Shown here piece after piece: positions 26,455-35,310 of a stretch of DNA of 35,362 nt; the stretch's first letter is position 1, and every line of letters starts with the position of its first letter. The stretch is from Microbulbifer taiwanensis (GTDB lineage Bacteria; Pseudomonadota; Gammaproteobacteria; Pseudomonadales; Cellvibrionaceae). The stretch covers positions 1 through 35,362 of the forward strand of contig NZ_JACZFR010000068.1 in assembly GCF_014904815.1 (NCBI RefSeq), written 5' to 3'. The notes beneath the pieces were generated by a model. It searched no databases and had not been told where the DNA came from. It saw only the letters and a program-made list of their open reading frames with translations. The translations under genes were made by a program, and so were the position numbers.

Positions 26455-27459
26455 ATGACCCTTGGAAACCGCCTGCTCGGCGCCCTCAGGCTGGGTTTGA
26501 TGCTGAGCTTTCTGGGGTTCAGCGTCGTCTCCGCGGCAGATCCTCTGCCCTCGTGGAATGACGGCAAAACCAAGCAGTCCGTCATTGCATTTGTTGAAAA
26601 GGTGACGAAGGAGGGATCCCCCGAGTTCGTGCCCGCGGACAGACGTATTGCCACCTTCGACAACGACGGCACCCTGTGGGCGGAACAGCCTCTTTATTTC
26701 CAACTGATCTATGCCATTGACAAGGTCAAGGAAATGGCGCCGCAACACCCTGAGTGGAAAAAAAAGGAGCCCTTCGCATCGATCATCAGGGGCGACACCG
26801 GTAAGGCGCTCGCGGGGGGCAAGCCGGCGCTGATACAACTGCTCGCCGCCACTCATTCAGGCATGACCGGGGAGGAGTTTCAGGGGAGTGTCAGGAAATG
26901 GCTGGCGACCGCGCGACACCCGGTGACGAACAAGCTATATACCGAGATGGTCTACCAGCCAATGCTGGAGCTGTTGAGTTATCTGAGGGCGAACGGATTC
27001 AAGACGTTTATCGTCTCCGGCGGCGGCATCGACTTCCTGCGCGCCTTCGCCGAGGATACCTACGGCATTCCGCCGGAGCAGGTGGTTGGCAGCAGCCTCA
27101 AGGCCAGGTATGAAGTGCGCGACGGCAAGCCCGTCATCGTGAAGCTGCCCGAGGTCAACCTGATCGACGACAAGGCCGGTAAGCCGGTGGGTATCTACCA
27201 GCATATCGGCCGCCGGCCCATCTTCGCCGCCGGCAACTCCGATGGGGATTTCGAGATGCTGCAGTGGACTACGGCTGGCGGCGGTCCCCGCTTCGGTCTG
27301 CTGGTGCACCATACCGACCCGAAACGGGAGTGGGCTTACGATCGGGACTCCCCTATCGGTCGACTCGACAAGGCCCTGGAGGCAGCGCCGAAGGAGGGCT
27401 GGACGGTAGTCGATATGAAGGATGACTGGAAGGTTATTTTCCCCTGGGGCAACCGCTAG
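26455..27459 (+). CDS. Exported HAD-family phosphatase
   Basis: The 334-residue product has a signal peptide ending at about VSAAD, so it acts in the periplasm. HAD motif I is ATFDNDGTLW with Asp69 and Asp71, motif II is FIVSGGGIDF near residue 185, and motif IV is AAGNSDGDFEM near residue 262. The large helical cap between motifs I and II resembles phosphoserine-phosphatase-like members. It should hydrolyse phosphate monoesters; the substrate is unknown. The arylsulfatase gene follows on the same strand, and such HAD and sulfatase genes are often neighbours. A MITE-like element now separates them. The stop TAG lies inside the CTAG flanking that element, so insertion left the protein unchanged. 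Confidence 0.88.
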   Translation: MTLGNRLLGALRLGLMLSFLGFSVVSAADPLPSWNDGKTKQSVIAFVEKVTKEGSPEFVPADRRIATFDNDGTLWAEQPLYFQLIYAIDKVKEMAPQHPEWKKKEPFASIIRGDTGKALAGGKPALIQLLAATHSGMTGEEFQGSVRKWLATARHPVTNKLYTEMVYQPMLELLSYLRANGFKTFIVSGGGIDFLRAFAEDTYGIPPEQVVGSSLKARYEVRDGKPVIVKLPEVNLIDDKAGKPVGIYQHIGRRPIFAAGNSDGDFEMLQWTTAGGGPRFGLLVHHTDPKREWAYDRDSPIGRLDKALEAAPKEGWTVVDMKDDWKVIFPWGNR

Positions 27460-27615
27460 TGGGCCATGCGGAAAGTTGTGTAACAGTTCGCATCGCCAAA
27501 GCGCCCGGCTCTGCGTTGAGAAAGCTTGAAATAACGTGGCTATTCCTGCGCTTTCTCGCCTTGGTCTGAACGCTTTGGCTGTGCTCCTTTGTTATCGAAC
27601 TTCCCGCATGGCCCA
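27460..27615. mobile_element. 156-bp MITE-like element with terminal inverted repeats and CTAG flanks
   Basis: TGGGCCATGCGGAAAGTT at the left end is the reverse complement of AACTTCCCGCATGGCCCA at the right end, 17 of 18 bases matching. Both ends are flanked by CTAG (27456-27459 and 27616-27619), fitting a 4-base target duplication. Inner symmetry is also visible: CCAAAGCG and GAGAAAGC on the left face CGCTTTGG and GCTTTCTC on the right. No transposase is encoded, so it would depend on a related full element elsewhere. IS5-group elements are known to use CTAG-like targets, but I cannot assign the family. CCG/CGG outside CTAG also pair, so the repeat might be longer and CTAG part of it. Confidence 0.8.
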
Positions 27616-27724
27616 CTAGCGGCGCCCCGGGGGAGTACCGGTGTACGTTTCTTTATCTGCCCCGGGGACTGCCTGCCCCTCCGGGGATTCAGTTCACAGG
27701 CAGGCGGGTATCCGGGAGGAAATG

Positions 27725-29278
27725 ATGTACCTATCCTCACTGCGCGGGCTGCTACTGGTCCCGCTATCGCTATTTCTGTTCTATCAGGGCGCCGTCCAGG
27801 CCCAGGAAAAACCCAATGTTCTCGTTATCTGGGGCGATGATATCGGCATCACCAATATCAGCTTCAACAGCCGCGGGCTGATGGGCTATTTCACCCCGAA
27901 TATCGACCGCATCGCCAGGGAGGGGCTGTCCTTTACCGATTACTACGGCCAGCAGTCCTGTACTGCCGGTCGCGCCGCCTTTATTGGTGGCAATGTGCCG
28001 GTGCGGACGGGCATGACCAAGGTGGGGCTGCCCGGTGCGAAAGAGGGCTGGCAGGAGTCCGACGTGACGGTTGCCACGGTAATGAATAGCCTCGGTTATG
28101 TCACCGGCCAGTTCGGCAAGAACCACCAGGGTGACCTGGACGAGCATCTGCCGACCAACCACGGTTTCGACGAATTCTTCGGCAATCTCTACCACCTCAA
28201 TGCCGAGGAGGAGCCGGAACACCGTGACTATCCGAAAGACCCGGAATTCCGCAAGAAATTCGGCCCCCGCGGCGTCCTCCGCGCCAGGGTAGGTGGACAA
28301 ATTGAGGACACCGGTCCGCTGACCAGGAAACGCATGGAGACGGTGGACGATGAAACCCTGAACGCGGCGATCGATTTTATCCAGCGTGCCCACAAGGCCG
28401 GCAAGCCTTTCTTCGTCTGGTGGAATGCGACCCGCATGCATTTCAAGACCCACGTGCGCGAGGAACACAAGAATCTCGGCGGTCCCAATAGCAACGAGTA
28501 TATCGATGGCATGGTGGAGCACGACCAGCATGTCGGAAAGTTACTGAGCCTGCTGGATCAACTCGGCATCGCCGACAACACCATTGTATTTTATTCAACC
28601 GACAACGGCCCCCACTACAACACCTGGCCCGATGGGGGCATCACGCCCTTCCGCAGTGAGAAGAACTCCAATTGGGAGGGCGCTTACCGGGTTCCCGCCT
28701 TCGTGCGTTGGCCGGGAAAATTCGCGGCTGGAAAAACCCTGAATGGTATCGTCTCCCACGAAGACTGGCTGCCGACGCTGGCGGCGGTAGGAGGTAATCC
28801 CGATATCAAGGAGCAGCTGCTGGAGGGCGTAAGCCTGAACGGGCGCAATTACCGCAATTATATCGACGGCTACAATATGCTGGATTATTTCAGTGGTAAG
28901 ACGGAAGAGTCACCGCGCAACGAATTCATCTATGTCAACGACGACGGCGCTATAGTGGCGATGCGCTACAAGCCGTGGAAAGCGGTTTTTCTGGAAAACC
29001 GTGCCAAGGCCTTCGAGGTATGGCGCGAGCCCTTTGTCGAACTCCGACTTCCCCTATTATTCAACCTGCGTCGCGATCCGTTCGAGCGTGCCCAGCATAA
29101 TGCCAATTCCTATAACGACTGGTTCCTGGAAAGAGCTTTCGTACTGGTGCCAATGCAACAGTACGCGGCAAAGTTTCTGCAGACCATGAAGGACTATCCA
29201 CCCAGCCAGACCCCGGGTTCCTTCAATCTGGAGAAGATCCAGAAGCAGCTGGAGGCGGGCGCCTCTGGCAGCAATTAG
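27725..29278 (+). CDS. Exported arylsulfatase (formylglycine type)
   Basis: The 517-residue enzyme hydrolyses sulfate monoesters in the periplasm. A signal peptide ends near AVQAQ. The alkaline-phosphatase fold begins PNVLVIWGDDIGI, with Asp38-Asp39 as metal ligands. The modification motif is CTAGR at Cys79-Arg83, with Ala in place of the common Pro; the cysteine must be turned to formylglycine. A second metal site appears as FYSTDNGPHYN near residue 300. GGAGGA lies about 5 bases before the ATG at 27725; the frame is open to 27641 without a better start. It lies after the HAD gene and probably shared its transcript before the intervening element arrived. Confidence 0.93.
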   Translation: MYLSSLRGLLLVPLSLFLFYQGAVQAQEKPNVLVIWGDDIGITNISFNSRGLMGYFTPNIDRIAREGLSFTDYYGQQSCTAGRAAFIGGNVPVRTGMTKVGLPGAKEGWQESDVTVATVMNSLGYVTGQFGKNHQGDLDEHLPTNHGFDEFFGNLYHLNAEEEPEHRDYPKDPEFRKKFGPRGVLRARVGGQIEDTGPLTRKRMETVDDETLNAAIDFIQRAHKAGKPFFVWWNATRMHFKTHVREEHKNLGGPNSNEYIDGMVEHDQHVGKLLSLLDQLGIADNTIVFYSTDNGPHYNTWPDGGITPFRSEKNSNWEGAYRVPAFVRWPGKFAAGKTLNGIVSHEDWLPTLAAVGGNPDIKEQLLEGVSLNGRNYRNYIDGYNMLDYFSGKTEESPRNEFIYVNDDGAIVAMRYKPWKAVFLENRAKAFEVWREPFVELRLPLLFNLRRDPFERAQHNANSYNDWFLERAFVLVPMQQYAAKFLQTMKDYPPSQTPGSFNLEKIQKQLEAGASGSN

Positions 29279-29331
29279 CCGGCTCTGTCGCTATCAGGTC
29301 AACGCGATCCGTCCGAAAGTCATTTAAAGGA

Positions 29332-29361
29332 AAGGCCTGCTCAGGAATCGGAGCAGGCCTT
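29332..29361 (-). terminator. Hairpin between convergent sulfatase gene and sulfatase remnant
   Basis: AAGGCCTGCTC pairs with GAGCAGGCCTT over 11 bp with an 8-base loop. TTCCTTTAAA follows on the minus strand, so it looks like a weak terminator for the remnant to its right. On the plus strand, where it follows the arylsulfatase, no T-tract is present, but the strong stem may still slow transcription. Confidence 0.6.
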
Positions 29362-29362
29362 G

Positions 29363-30465
29363 TCAAATATTGCGGACGGCCGCCACCGGAGAGCTGATAA
29401 TCAGGATCGCGCCTTCCACGAAGCGGCCTGGTGCTAATTCCCAGTTGGCATGGGGATACTGGCACCTCTTATCCAACGCATCCCTGACGTACTTGAAGCG
29501 TTGGTACCCGGTAACGGTTATCGGGCCGCTGTAGCTTTCACTCTGCAGCTTGCGTGGCGGATACTGGATATAGCTCTTCATCAGCTCCGTGATTGCCTCG
29601 TTGAAGGTGACGAGTGTCCAGGTGCGCTCGGTGAAGTTGTTCATGAATATTTCGTAGCGCTCCTGGGGGCATCCACAAGTCGAAAATCTGTGGAGAGATG
29701 GCCACATACTTTTCGGGTCCCTTCCAGCCGAGATTGGTATCTATGGAGAGACCGCCGGTATCCGCACCGTCATCGCCGCGCAGGTTGAATACGGCCTTGT
29801 ATTGACCGACCCTGGCTGCACCAGACGTGAGTTCGTTTTCCGTAAAGTAGAACCACGCGTTGCGCGGGCTTTTGCCGCTGCCCGCCAGTACCGGCGTCAT
29901 ATCGTAGCTGTCGAAAATGATGGGTTTTCCCTCCCGGTCATCCTTTGGCAGTTCCAGACCGGCGAGGCTGGCGTAAGTGGCCATCAGGTCCAGGCCACCG
30001 CCCTGGCCCTGGAAGGCCACGGTGGTCATGCCGCTGCAGTTCGGGATGCGCCCCCGTCTGGATGGCGGCGCGGCCCGGTGTGCAGCTGGGCTGCGCGTAG
30101 AAGGAGAAGAAGGTCATGCCCCCTGCAGCCATGCGGTCGATATTCGGTGTCGGCATGCCCCGCCCCTCTCCGCCGCCGTAGGGACCGAGGTCGCCGACGC
30201 CGGTGTCGTCGGACACTATCAGGAGTATGTTGGGCCTGGTGCCCGCATTTTTCGCCGGTGCGGCCGCGGGCTCGGGGGATGGCGGAGAAGCGGCTGCCCG
30301 TTGCCGGGGAATCTGTTCTGCGCCCTGTGAACCGGCGCTCAATGCCGCCGGAGTCTCTACGCTACTGGTGGCGGCACTGTCCCCTTGTCCGTCTTCAGTA
30401 TTGTCACCACCGCCGCAGGCGGCGAGGAAGGCCGACAGCAGCAACACGGTGTAAATCTGGCGCAT
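29363..30465 (-). pseudogene. Broken lipoprotein arylsulfatase gene with internal deletion and two frameshifts
   Basis: The start is intact: a lipoprotein leader (LLLSAFLAAC), a Pro/Ala-rich linker, then RPNILLIVSDDTGVGDLG and SCTPGRAAIQTG, the sulfatase modification motif. At a run of five C (30051-30055) the frame shifts; NCSGMTTVAFQGQGG follows in the next frame. It then joins directly to GLDLMATYASLAGLELP, which in whole sulfatases lies some 250 residues further on. The C-terminal part continues to SPQIFDLW, shifts again at five G (29665-29669), resumes at PQERYEIFMNNFTERTWTLV and ends at 29363. The catalytic core is lost, so no activity is expected. It belongs to a different sulfatase subgroup (CTPGR) from the intact neighbour (CTAGR). 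Confidence 0.9.
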
Positions 30466-30864
30466 GGAATATCCCTCTATCGCAAAACAACAGGTACTTA
30501 CCCGGCTCTTTAGAGTGTTGGGTCTCGGAACAACCATGCATGAATGATTTCAATGTATTCCCGAGGAATTGCACGTGACAAGTGCTCACTAAACCTTAAA
30601 TGACTGTGTTGTCATTGCGGGAGTTTAACGGCATTTCCTATGTCGACGACCCGATTGAATCTTAAGTCGGGCATGGCGCCCGTGCTTTCAGTCAACCAGT
30701 AACATTGGCAGGTAAGTATGTATGAAAATGCGGTGTGTTCGGATCAACTTTGTAGTAGCTCCAGTGACAACCGCTAATTTTCGTTGTCGTTTAATCCCCT
30801 GACACGGTAGAGTAGCGTGCGATAAAACAGCTCCATGCAATAAACAGGGATATCGGAAGGCTTC
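30466..30864. other. 399-base intergenic region without a recognised gene
   Basis: It lies between the divergent sulfatase remnant and the cation transporter gene. Only short open frames without ribosome binding sites are present. GGAAGG near 30855 precedes the transporter start. No clear operator, riboswitch or repeat was seen. The base composition is less GC-rich than the genes on either side. Confidence 0.5.
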
Positions 30865-31977
30865 ATGGCACAAGGTTCAAAAAAAGCAGTGCTCTACGCC
30901 ATTTGCGTCAACGCCATCGTTACGGTTTTAAAGGGGTTGGCTGCACTGGCGACTCATTCGGCCTCGATGATGAATGAGGCGGTACACAGTCTTATGGATA
31001 CGCTCAATCAGGTTTTCCTGATGATCGGCCTTATCAGGGGCGGGCAACCGGCGGACGGGGAGTACGCCTTCGGCCACGGGCAGAAGAAGTACCTGTGGAA
31101 CCTGTGGAGCGCGATAGGCCTGTTTTCGATCGGTTGCGGCCTGGGTTTGGCCCACGCCTGGCACGCCTACCACCAGTTGCACGTGATCGAGCGGCCGGAC
31201 ACCGTCTCTCTTCTGGGCCTGGATATAGCGCCCATCTGGATCTCGGCGGTGGTGCTTTTTATCGCCCTGGTGCTGGAGGCCTACGTACTCTATGTGGCTG
31301 GCAAGGAGTTCACCCTACGTATGCGCGCCGCCGGGGCCAAGAACCCGCTGCGCTACCTGCGCGACGCGGACGACCCGACCCTGATTGCAGTGCTGCTGGA
31401 AGATTCCATCGCGGTTACCGGGGTGCTTCTCGCCGCAACCGGTATCGCCTTGACCCAATTGACCGGCAACAAGTTATGGGATATCGGCTTTTCGGTGATC
31501 ATCGCCAGCATGCTCGGGGTGACCGCTATCTTCCTCGGCAAAATCAACATGCGTTTTCTCACCAGTATCCGCGACACAGGCGCCGAGCGGGATTTCCAGG
31601 AAATCTGCAAGTTGCACCCGGAGATAGAGCGCTTTCACGATGTGCGTTCCATCATTGTCGACGAGGCCCATACGGTAGTGGTGGCCGAGGTGGAGTTGCG
31701 CGAGGAGCGCCTTGTGGGGGATATGCGTGAGCGCATCGATGCCCACGAACGCGCGCTGTTGTCGCGGGTGCCCGAGGAGCGCCTCAATGACCAGGTGCGA
31801 GAGTACGCGGAGACGCGGGCAGTGATCCAGGCCACCCTGGAGCGCACCGAGCGGGTGGTCGACGAGCTGGAGCGGGAGCTGAAAGCGCGCTGCCCACGGG
31901 TGTTCCATCTCACGGTGGAGGTAGAGGGACTGGCGCCGACATCGAAGCTGGACGCCCCGGAGACCTTGTTATCTTAG
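30865..31977 (+). CDS. Cation diffusion facilitator family transporter
   Basis: The 370-residue inner membrane protein should export divalent metals, probably Zn, in exchange for protons. An N-terminal domain of about six helices (residues 8-235) carries NEAVHSLMDTLNQ in helix 2 with His41 and Asp45 as likely metal ligands, and FGHGQKKYLWNL after it. Helix 5 has LLEDSIAV instead of the usual HxxxD, as in the SLC30A9/ZnT9-like branch. The C-terminal domain (about 245-370) is longer than usual, with a highly charged helical stretch before a final strand (HLTVEVEG). It stands alone; no metal regulator lies next to it. Confidence 0.9.
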   Translation: MAQGSKKAVLYAICVNAIVTVLKGLAALATHSASMMNEAVHSLMDTLNQVFLMIGLIRGGQPADGEYAFGHGQKKYLWNLWSAIGLFSIGCGLGLAHAWHAYHQLHVIERPDTVSLLGLDIAPIWISAVVLFIALVLEAYVLYVAGKEFTLRMRAAGAKNPLRYLRDADDPTLIAVLLEDSIAVTGVLLAATGIALTQLTGNKLWDIGFSVIIASMLGVTAIFLGKINMRFLTSIRDTGAERDFQEICKLHPEIERFHDVRSIIVDEAHTVVVAEVELREERLVGDMRERIDAHERALLSRVPEERLNDQVREYAETRAVIQATLERTERVVDELERELKARCPRVFHLTVEVEGLAPTSKLDAPETLLS

Positions 31978-32126
31978 ATGGCAGTCGCTAGTCTTCCGGC
32001 CTTTGCCGCGGGGGCGCTGCGAGCGGTGTTATTTGACCAGACCTGCGATAGCCGGTCACAAAAACGCTCCTGCACCCCGGCATCCCTATCGCACTGGTTC
32101 CCACCGAATTCGATGTAAGCAGGTTT

Positions 32127-33806
32127 ATGAGCAACAAAGACAAACGCCCTCTCTATATTCCCCACGCCGGCCCCTCGCTGCTGGAAATGCCGCTGCTGAA
32201 TAAAGGTAGCGCCTTCACACTACAGGAGCGGATAGAATTCAACCTGGTCGGGCTGTTGCCGAACAATGTCGAATCAATTGGTGAGCAGGTGCGGCGCGCC
32301 TACCATCAGTACCGGCAGTGCAGCACCGACCTGGAGCGACATGTTTACCTGCGCGCCATCCAGGACGACAACGAGACACTCTTCTTCCGCCTGATCGAAC
32401 AGCATATCGAAGAGATGCTGCCGATTATCTATACGCCCACGGTCGGCGCTGCCTGTGAGGAGTTCTCCAATATCTACCGCAACCACCGCGGCCTCTTCGT
32501 GTCCTACCCGGATCGGGAATACATGGACGATATTCTGCGCAGCGCCACCAAGCAAAACGTCAAGGTGATCGTTGTCACTGACGGCGAGCGTATCCTCGGC
32601 CTCGGCGACCAGGGTATCGGCGGCATGGGTATCCCGATCGGCAAGCTGTCACTCTACACCGCCTGTGGCGGCATCAGCCCAGCCTACACACTGCCGGTGA
32701 TGCTCGATGTGGGCACCAACAACCGCACACTACTGAACGACCCCATGTATATGGGCTGGCGTCACGAGCGCATCTCCCAGGAGGAGTACGACGAATTTGT
32801 AGGCGAGTTTATCGCCGCAGTGAAGCGCCGCTGGCCCAAGGTGCTGGTGCAGTTTGAGGACTTCGCCCAGACCAACGCCATGCCGCTGCTGGAGCGCTAC
32901 CGCGACCAGCTGTGCTGTTTCAACGACGATATCCAGGGCACCGCAGCTGTGGCCCTGGGCACCATGCTGGCTGCGAGCAAGGCCCGCGGCGAAAAACTGT
33001 CCCAGCAGAAAGTGCTGGTGGTCGGCGCCGGCTCCGCCGGCTGCGGTATTGCCGAGCAGGTGGTAATGGCGATGGTGGGCGAGGGCCTGACGGAAGCCGA
33101 GGCGCGCGGGCGCATCTTTATGTTCGACCGCTACGGCCTGGTGACATCGGACATGAAGGGCCTGCATGATTTCCAGGCCCGCCTGGCCCAGGATGCGGCT
33201 AGATTCGACGGCGTCGGCGAATGGGATCTGCTGGAACTGGTCCAGAAGGTCGAGCCCAGTATCCTGATCGGCGTATCGGGGCAGGGCGGTCTCTTTACCC
33301 AGCCGGTGATAGAGGCGCTGCACAGGGGTTGCTCGCGGCCGCTGGTCATGCCGCTTTCCAACCCGACATCGCGCGCCGAGGCGACGCCGCAGGAAATCCT
33401 GAGCTGGACCCGGGGCGAGGCCCTGGTGGCCACCGGCAGCCCCTTTCCGCCGGTGGAACTGGATGGCAGCAGCCATGCCATCGCCCAGTGCAACAATGTG
33501 TATATCTTCCCCGGTGTCGGTCTCGGCACCATCGCCTCCGGTGCCAACCGGGTAACAGACAATATGCTGATGGCTGCCTCCAATGCCCTGGCGGAACACG
33601 CTCCCGTGGTGCGCGAAGGGAAGGGCGCGCTCTTGCCGTCACTGTCGGAGATCCGCGCGGTGAGCCGCCAGATCGCCATGGCGGTGGGCAGGCGGGCCCA
33701 AGAGGATGGAGTCGCACCTGTGGTCGACGATGAGCGGTTGGAGCGAGCGATAGAGCGCAATTTCTGGACGCCGAACTACCGCTACTATCGCCGGCGTTCT
33801 TTCTAG
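32127..33806 (+). CDS. maeA: NAD-dependent malic enzyme
   Basis: The enzyme decarboxylates malate to pyruvate and CO2 with reduction of NAD. The 559-residue length matches E. coli MaeA (SfcA). The malic domain shows [40 protein letters not shown] with the catalytic lysine, and FEDFAQTNA then [15 protein letters not shown] for the metal site. The Rossmann motif is [15 protein letters not shown] near residue 293. The long single-domain form with this sequence style indicates the NAD type rather than the NADP type fused to phosphotransacetylase. It is monocistronic, with AGCAGG near the start and a possible terminator after it. Confidence 0.95.
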   Translation: MSNKDKRPLYIPHAGPSLLEMPLLNKGSAFTLQERIEFNLVGLLPNNVESIGEQVRRAYHQYRQCSTDLERHVYLRAIQDDNETLFFRLIEQHIEEMLPIIYTPTVGAACEEFSNIYRNHRGLFVSYPDREYMDDILRSATKQNVKVIVVTDGERILGLGDQGIGGMGIPIGKLSLYTACGGISPAYTLPVMLDVGTNNRTLLNDPMYMGWRHERISQEEYDEFVGEFIAAVKRRWPKVLVQFEDFAQTNAMPLLERYRDQLCCFNDDIQGTAAVALGTMLAASKARGEKLSQQKVLVVGAGSAGCGIAEQVVMAMVGEGLTEAEARGRIFMFDRYGLVTSDMKGLHDFQARLAQDAARFDGVGEWDLLELVQKVEPSILIGVSGQGGLFTQPVIEALHRGCSRPLVMPLSNPTSRAEATPQEILSWTRGEALVATGSPFPPVELDGSSHAIAQCNNVYIFPGVGLGTIASGANRVTDNMLMAASNALAEHAPVVREGKGALLPSLSEIRAVSRQIAMAVGRRAQEDGVAPVVDDERLERAIERNFWTPNYRYYRRRSF

Positions 33807-33835
33807 TCCTGCGAGTTGCGCTTATCCAGATAAAT

Positions 33836-33871
33836 CGGTGTGGTGGCAAAGCTGCTGAATCACACCGTTTT
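33836..33871 (+). terminator. Possible terminator after the malic enzyme gene
   Basis: CGGTGTG pairs with CACACCG over 7 bp with an 18-base loop, followed by TTTTGAT. It begins 30 bases after the malic enzyme stop. The large loop and short T-tract make it a weak call. Confidence 0.4.
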
Positions 33872-34170
33872 GATACCATCGAAGCCACTCCCTTAAAGGC
33901 TCTTTGACAACGAAGGTAAAGAGGCTTGCGCGATTAGCTGCAATTTACCCATGGGGTCGATTAGTCAGGTGGCGTATGGGAAGATAGAGCTTCGGTGAGG
34001 CGACACTTTTATTAGACCTTGTAATCCGCTATTTTAACAACACCGGGTAATATTGGTAAATATTGCGATTGACATAAGGATATTGAACTCTAGTACCTGA
34101 TTCCTATATTCAGCGATTTGGATGGGTGGTACCGGATTAATGGGCACATTAACTAATAAGGAGATTGGTT
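33872..34170 (+). promoter_or_regulatory. AT-richer leader region with candidate promoter of the amidase gene
   Basis: This stretch has no gene. TTGACA at 34069-34074 matches a -35 box, and TAGTAC at 34091-34096 is a poor -10 candidate 16 bases later. AAGGAG at 34158-34163 is a strong ribosome binding site 7 bases before the GTG start of the amidase. Base composition falls from GC-rich to AT-rich here, marking the edge of a region likely acquired by transfer. Confidence 0.4.
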
Positions 34171-34632
34171 GTGGCAATATTCGCTACTCAGTGGAAAAGT
34201 CATGTCGGGCGTGATTTTGTCTGTGATCAGAGCACATTTGGGAACCAGTGTGCGATGCGTATGGGAAAGGCGTTAGAGGATAGTGGTGTATCCCTGGCAG
34301 GAAAAATACAGAAGCGCTGCTCTGGTTATTCCTCAAAGTTCAGAGATCATAAGCCTGGTCATATTCGCTCGGCCCAGGAACTCGCAAATGTTTTTTACAG
34401 GGAGCCCGGTCTATTGGGGGTCGGGGTTAAAAAATCCATATTTAATGGAAGCATTGATGACAATATAAAGCATTTTCGCGACAAGCGGGGGATGGTGTTT
34501 ATCATGAACGGATGGGGAAGCACAGACCATATAGATTTGTGGGATGGATTTTCGATGCAGATGAAAGGCTCCTATGATACTGCAGCTTATCGAAAGAGAG
34601 GCGAGCACGTTTGGTTTTGGGAGTTGAAATAA
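34171..34632 (+). CDS. Tae4-like peptidoglycan amidase, candidate type VI effector
   Basis: The 153-residue product resembles Tae4 effectors, NlpC/P60-like cysteine amidases that cut the peptide of a rival's cell wall after delivery by a type VI secretion system. FGNQCAMRMGKAL carries the likely nucleophile Cys27, GHIRSAQELANVF matches the conserved middle, and GMVFIMNGWGSTDHIDLWDG carries His120 with Asp nearby. The size is as in Tae4 and no signal peptide is present, as expected for this delivery route. GTG at 34171 is chosen for AAGGAG 7 bases upstream; a TTG at 34165 is too close to it. The stop overlaps the next start as TAATG. No type VI structural gene is in the window. Composition is AT-richer than the chromosome to the left. 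Confidence 0.75.
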   Translation: MAIFATQWKSHVGRDFVCDQSTFGNQCAMRMGKALEDSGVSLAGKIQKRCSGYSSKFRDHKPGHIRSAQELANVFYREPGLLGVGVKKSIFNGSIDDNIKHFRDKRGMVFIMNGWGSTDHIDLWDGFSMQMKGSYDTAAYRKRGEHVWFWELK

Positions 34633-35138
34633 TGCTAATGCAATCAGATAGACCGATGGGCTGTGTAAAGGTTGCTCTATATCTCTCGGTGATCATCTTC
34701 TGCCTTTACGTATCAGCATGCCAGGCAAAAGCAGATCCAGGTTTTCTCACCCTTACCAGTCACAACTCTATAAAACTTGAATTGTATAACCAGGGGGGTA
34801 AGTGCAGCATAAGGGTTAATGGTGCATCACAAGGCCGGGAGTTGGGGGTTCCGTATCCCTGCGGTTTCGTAAGGGTGAATAAAAAGTCTGGGGCGCAGAC
34901 ATACAATTACGAGGGCGTGGGGCAGGTGTTTGTCGTAGCGGGCCCTCCAGCCGAAAGAGAGGCCTATAAGGACTCAGGTGTCAATTATGACCATATGTGT
35001 TCGAATTATGGGCAGTCAGTGATCATTCAAGGAGAGGAATTAACTCTTCGAACAAGTCAAAATGTATCTTTGGGGTTTTGCCACCTTCTCGGATTTGATG
35101 AGAAAGCTTTTTATGGGTTTGCATACCCTGTTGAGTAG
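34632..35138 (+). CDS. Unrecognised Cys-containing lipoprotein, candidate immunity protein
   Basis: The 168-residue product is not recognised as a known family. A hydrophobic leader (YLSVIIFCLY) ends in the lipobox VSAC with Cys30 and Gln after it, so it should be a lipoprotein reaching the outer membrane, facing the periplasm. Four more cysteines follow (GGKCSIRV, YPCGF, DHMCSNY, GFCHLL), enough for two disulfides, and the pattern of short hydrophobic and Gly-rich stretches suggests beta structure. Its start overlaps the amidase stop by one base, so the two are coupled. Known Tai4 immunity proteins are small, periplasmic and helical; this does not look like them. An ATG at 34656 is an alternative start that keeps the leader. 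Confidence 0.65.
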   Translation: MLMQSDRPMGCVKVALYLSVIIFCLYVSACQAKADPGFLTLTSHNSIKLELYNQGGKCSIRVNGASQGRELGVPYPCGFVRVNKKSGAQTYNYEGVGQVFVVAGPPAEREAYKDSGVNYDHMCSNYGQSVIIQGEELTLRTSQNVSLGFCHLLGFDEKAFYGFAYPVE

Positions 35139-35310
35139 GAGATTCATTCACTGCTTCTGGAGTGTATTATCCACAGCAGGATCGATGGGTCTTGACTTTG
35201 CGCCTGAACGGCAGCAACTGAAGCGGATGATATCGACAGCGTCGAGAAAAATAAATCAGGTGATTTCCCCTTATTAACTCGGCAATGGAATATTACGCTA
35301 CAATGCGGGA

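Noticed and set aside
29663..30056. Five-base homopolymers as phase-variation switches of the sulfatase
   Set aside because: The runs are short for slippage control, and the central deletion would leave the protein dead in any phase.
29802..30578. Plus-strand open frame of 258 codons
   Set aside because: It is antisense to the sulfatase remnant and is arginine-rich as expected from a shadow frame.
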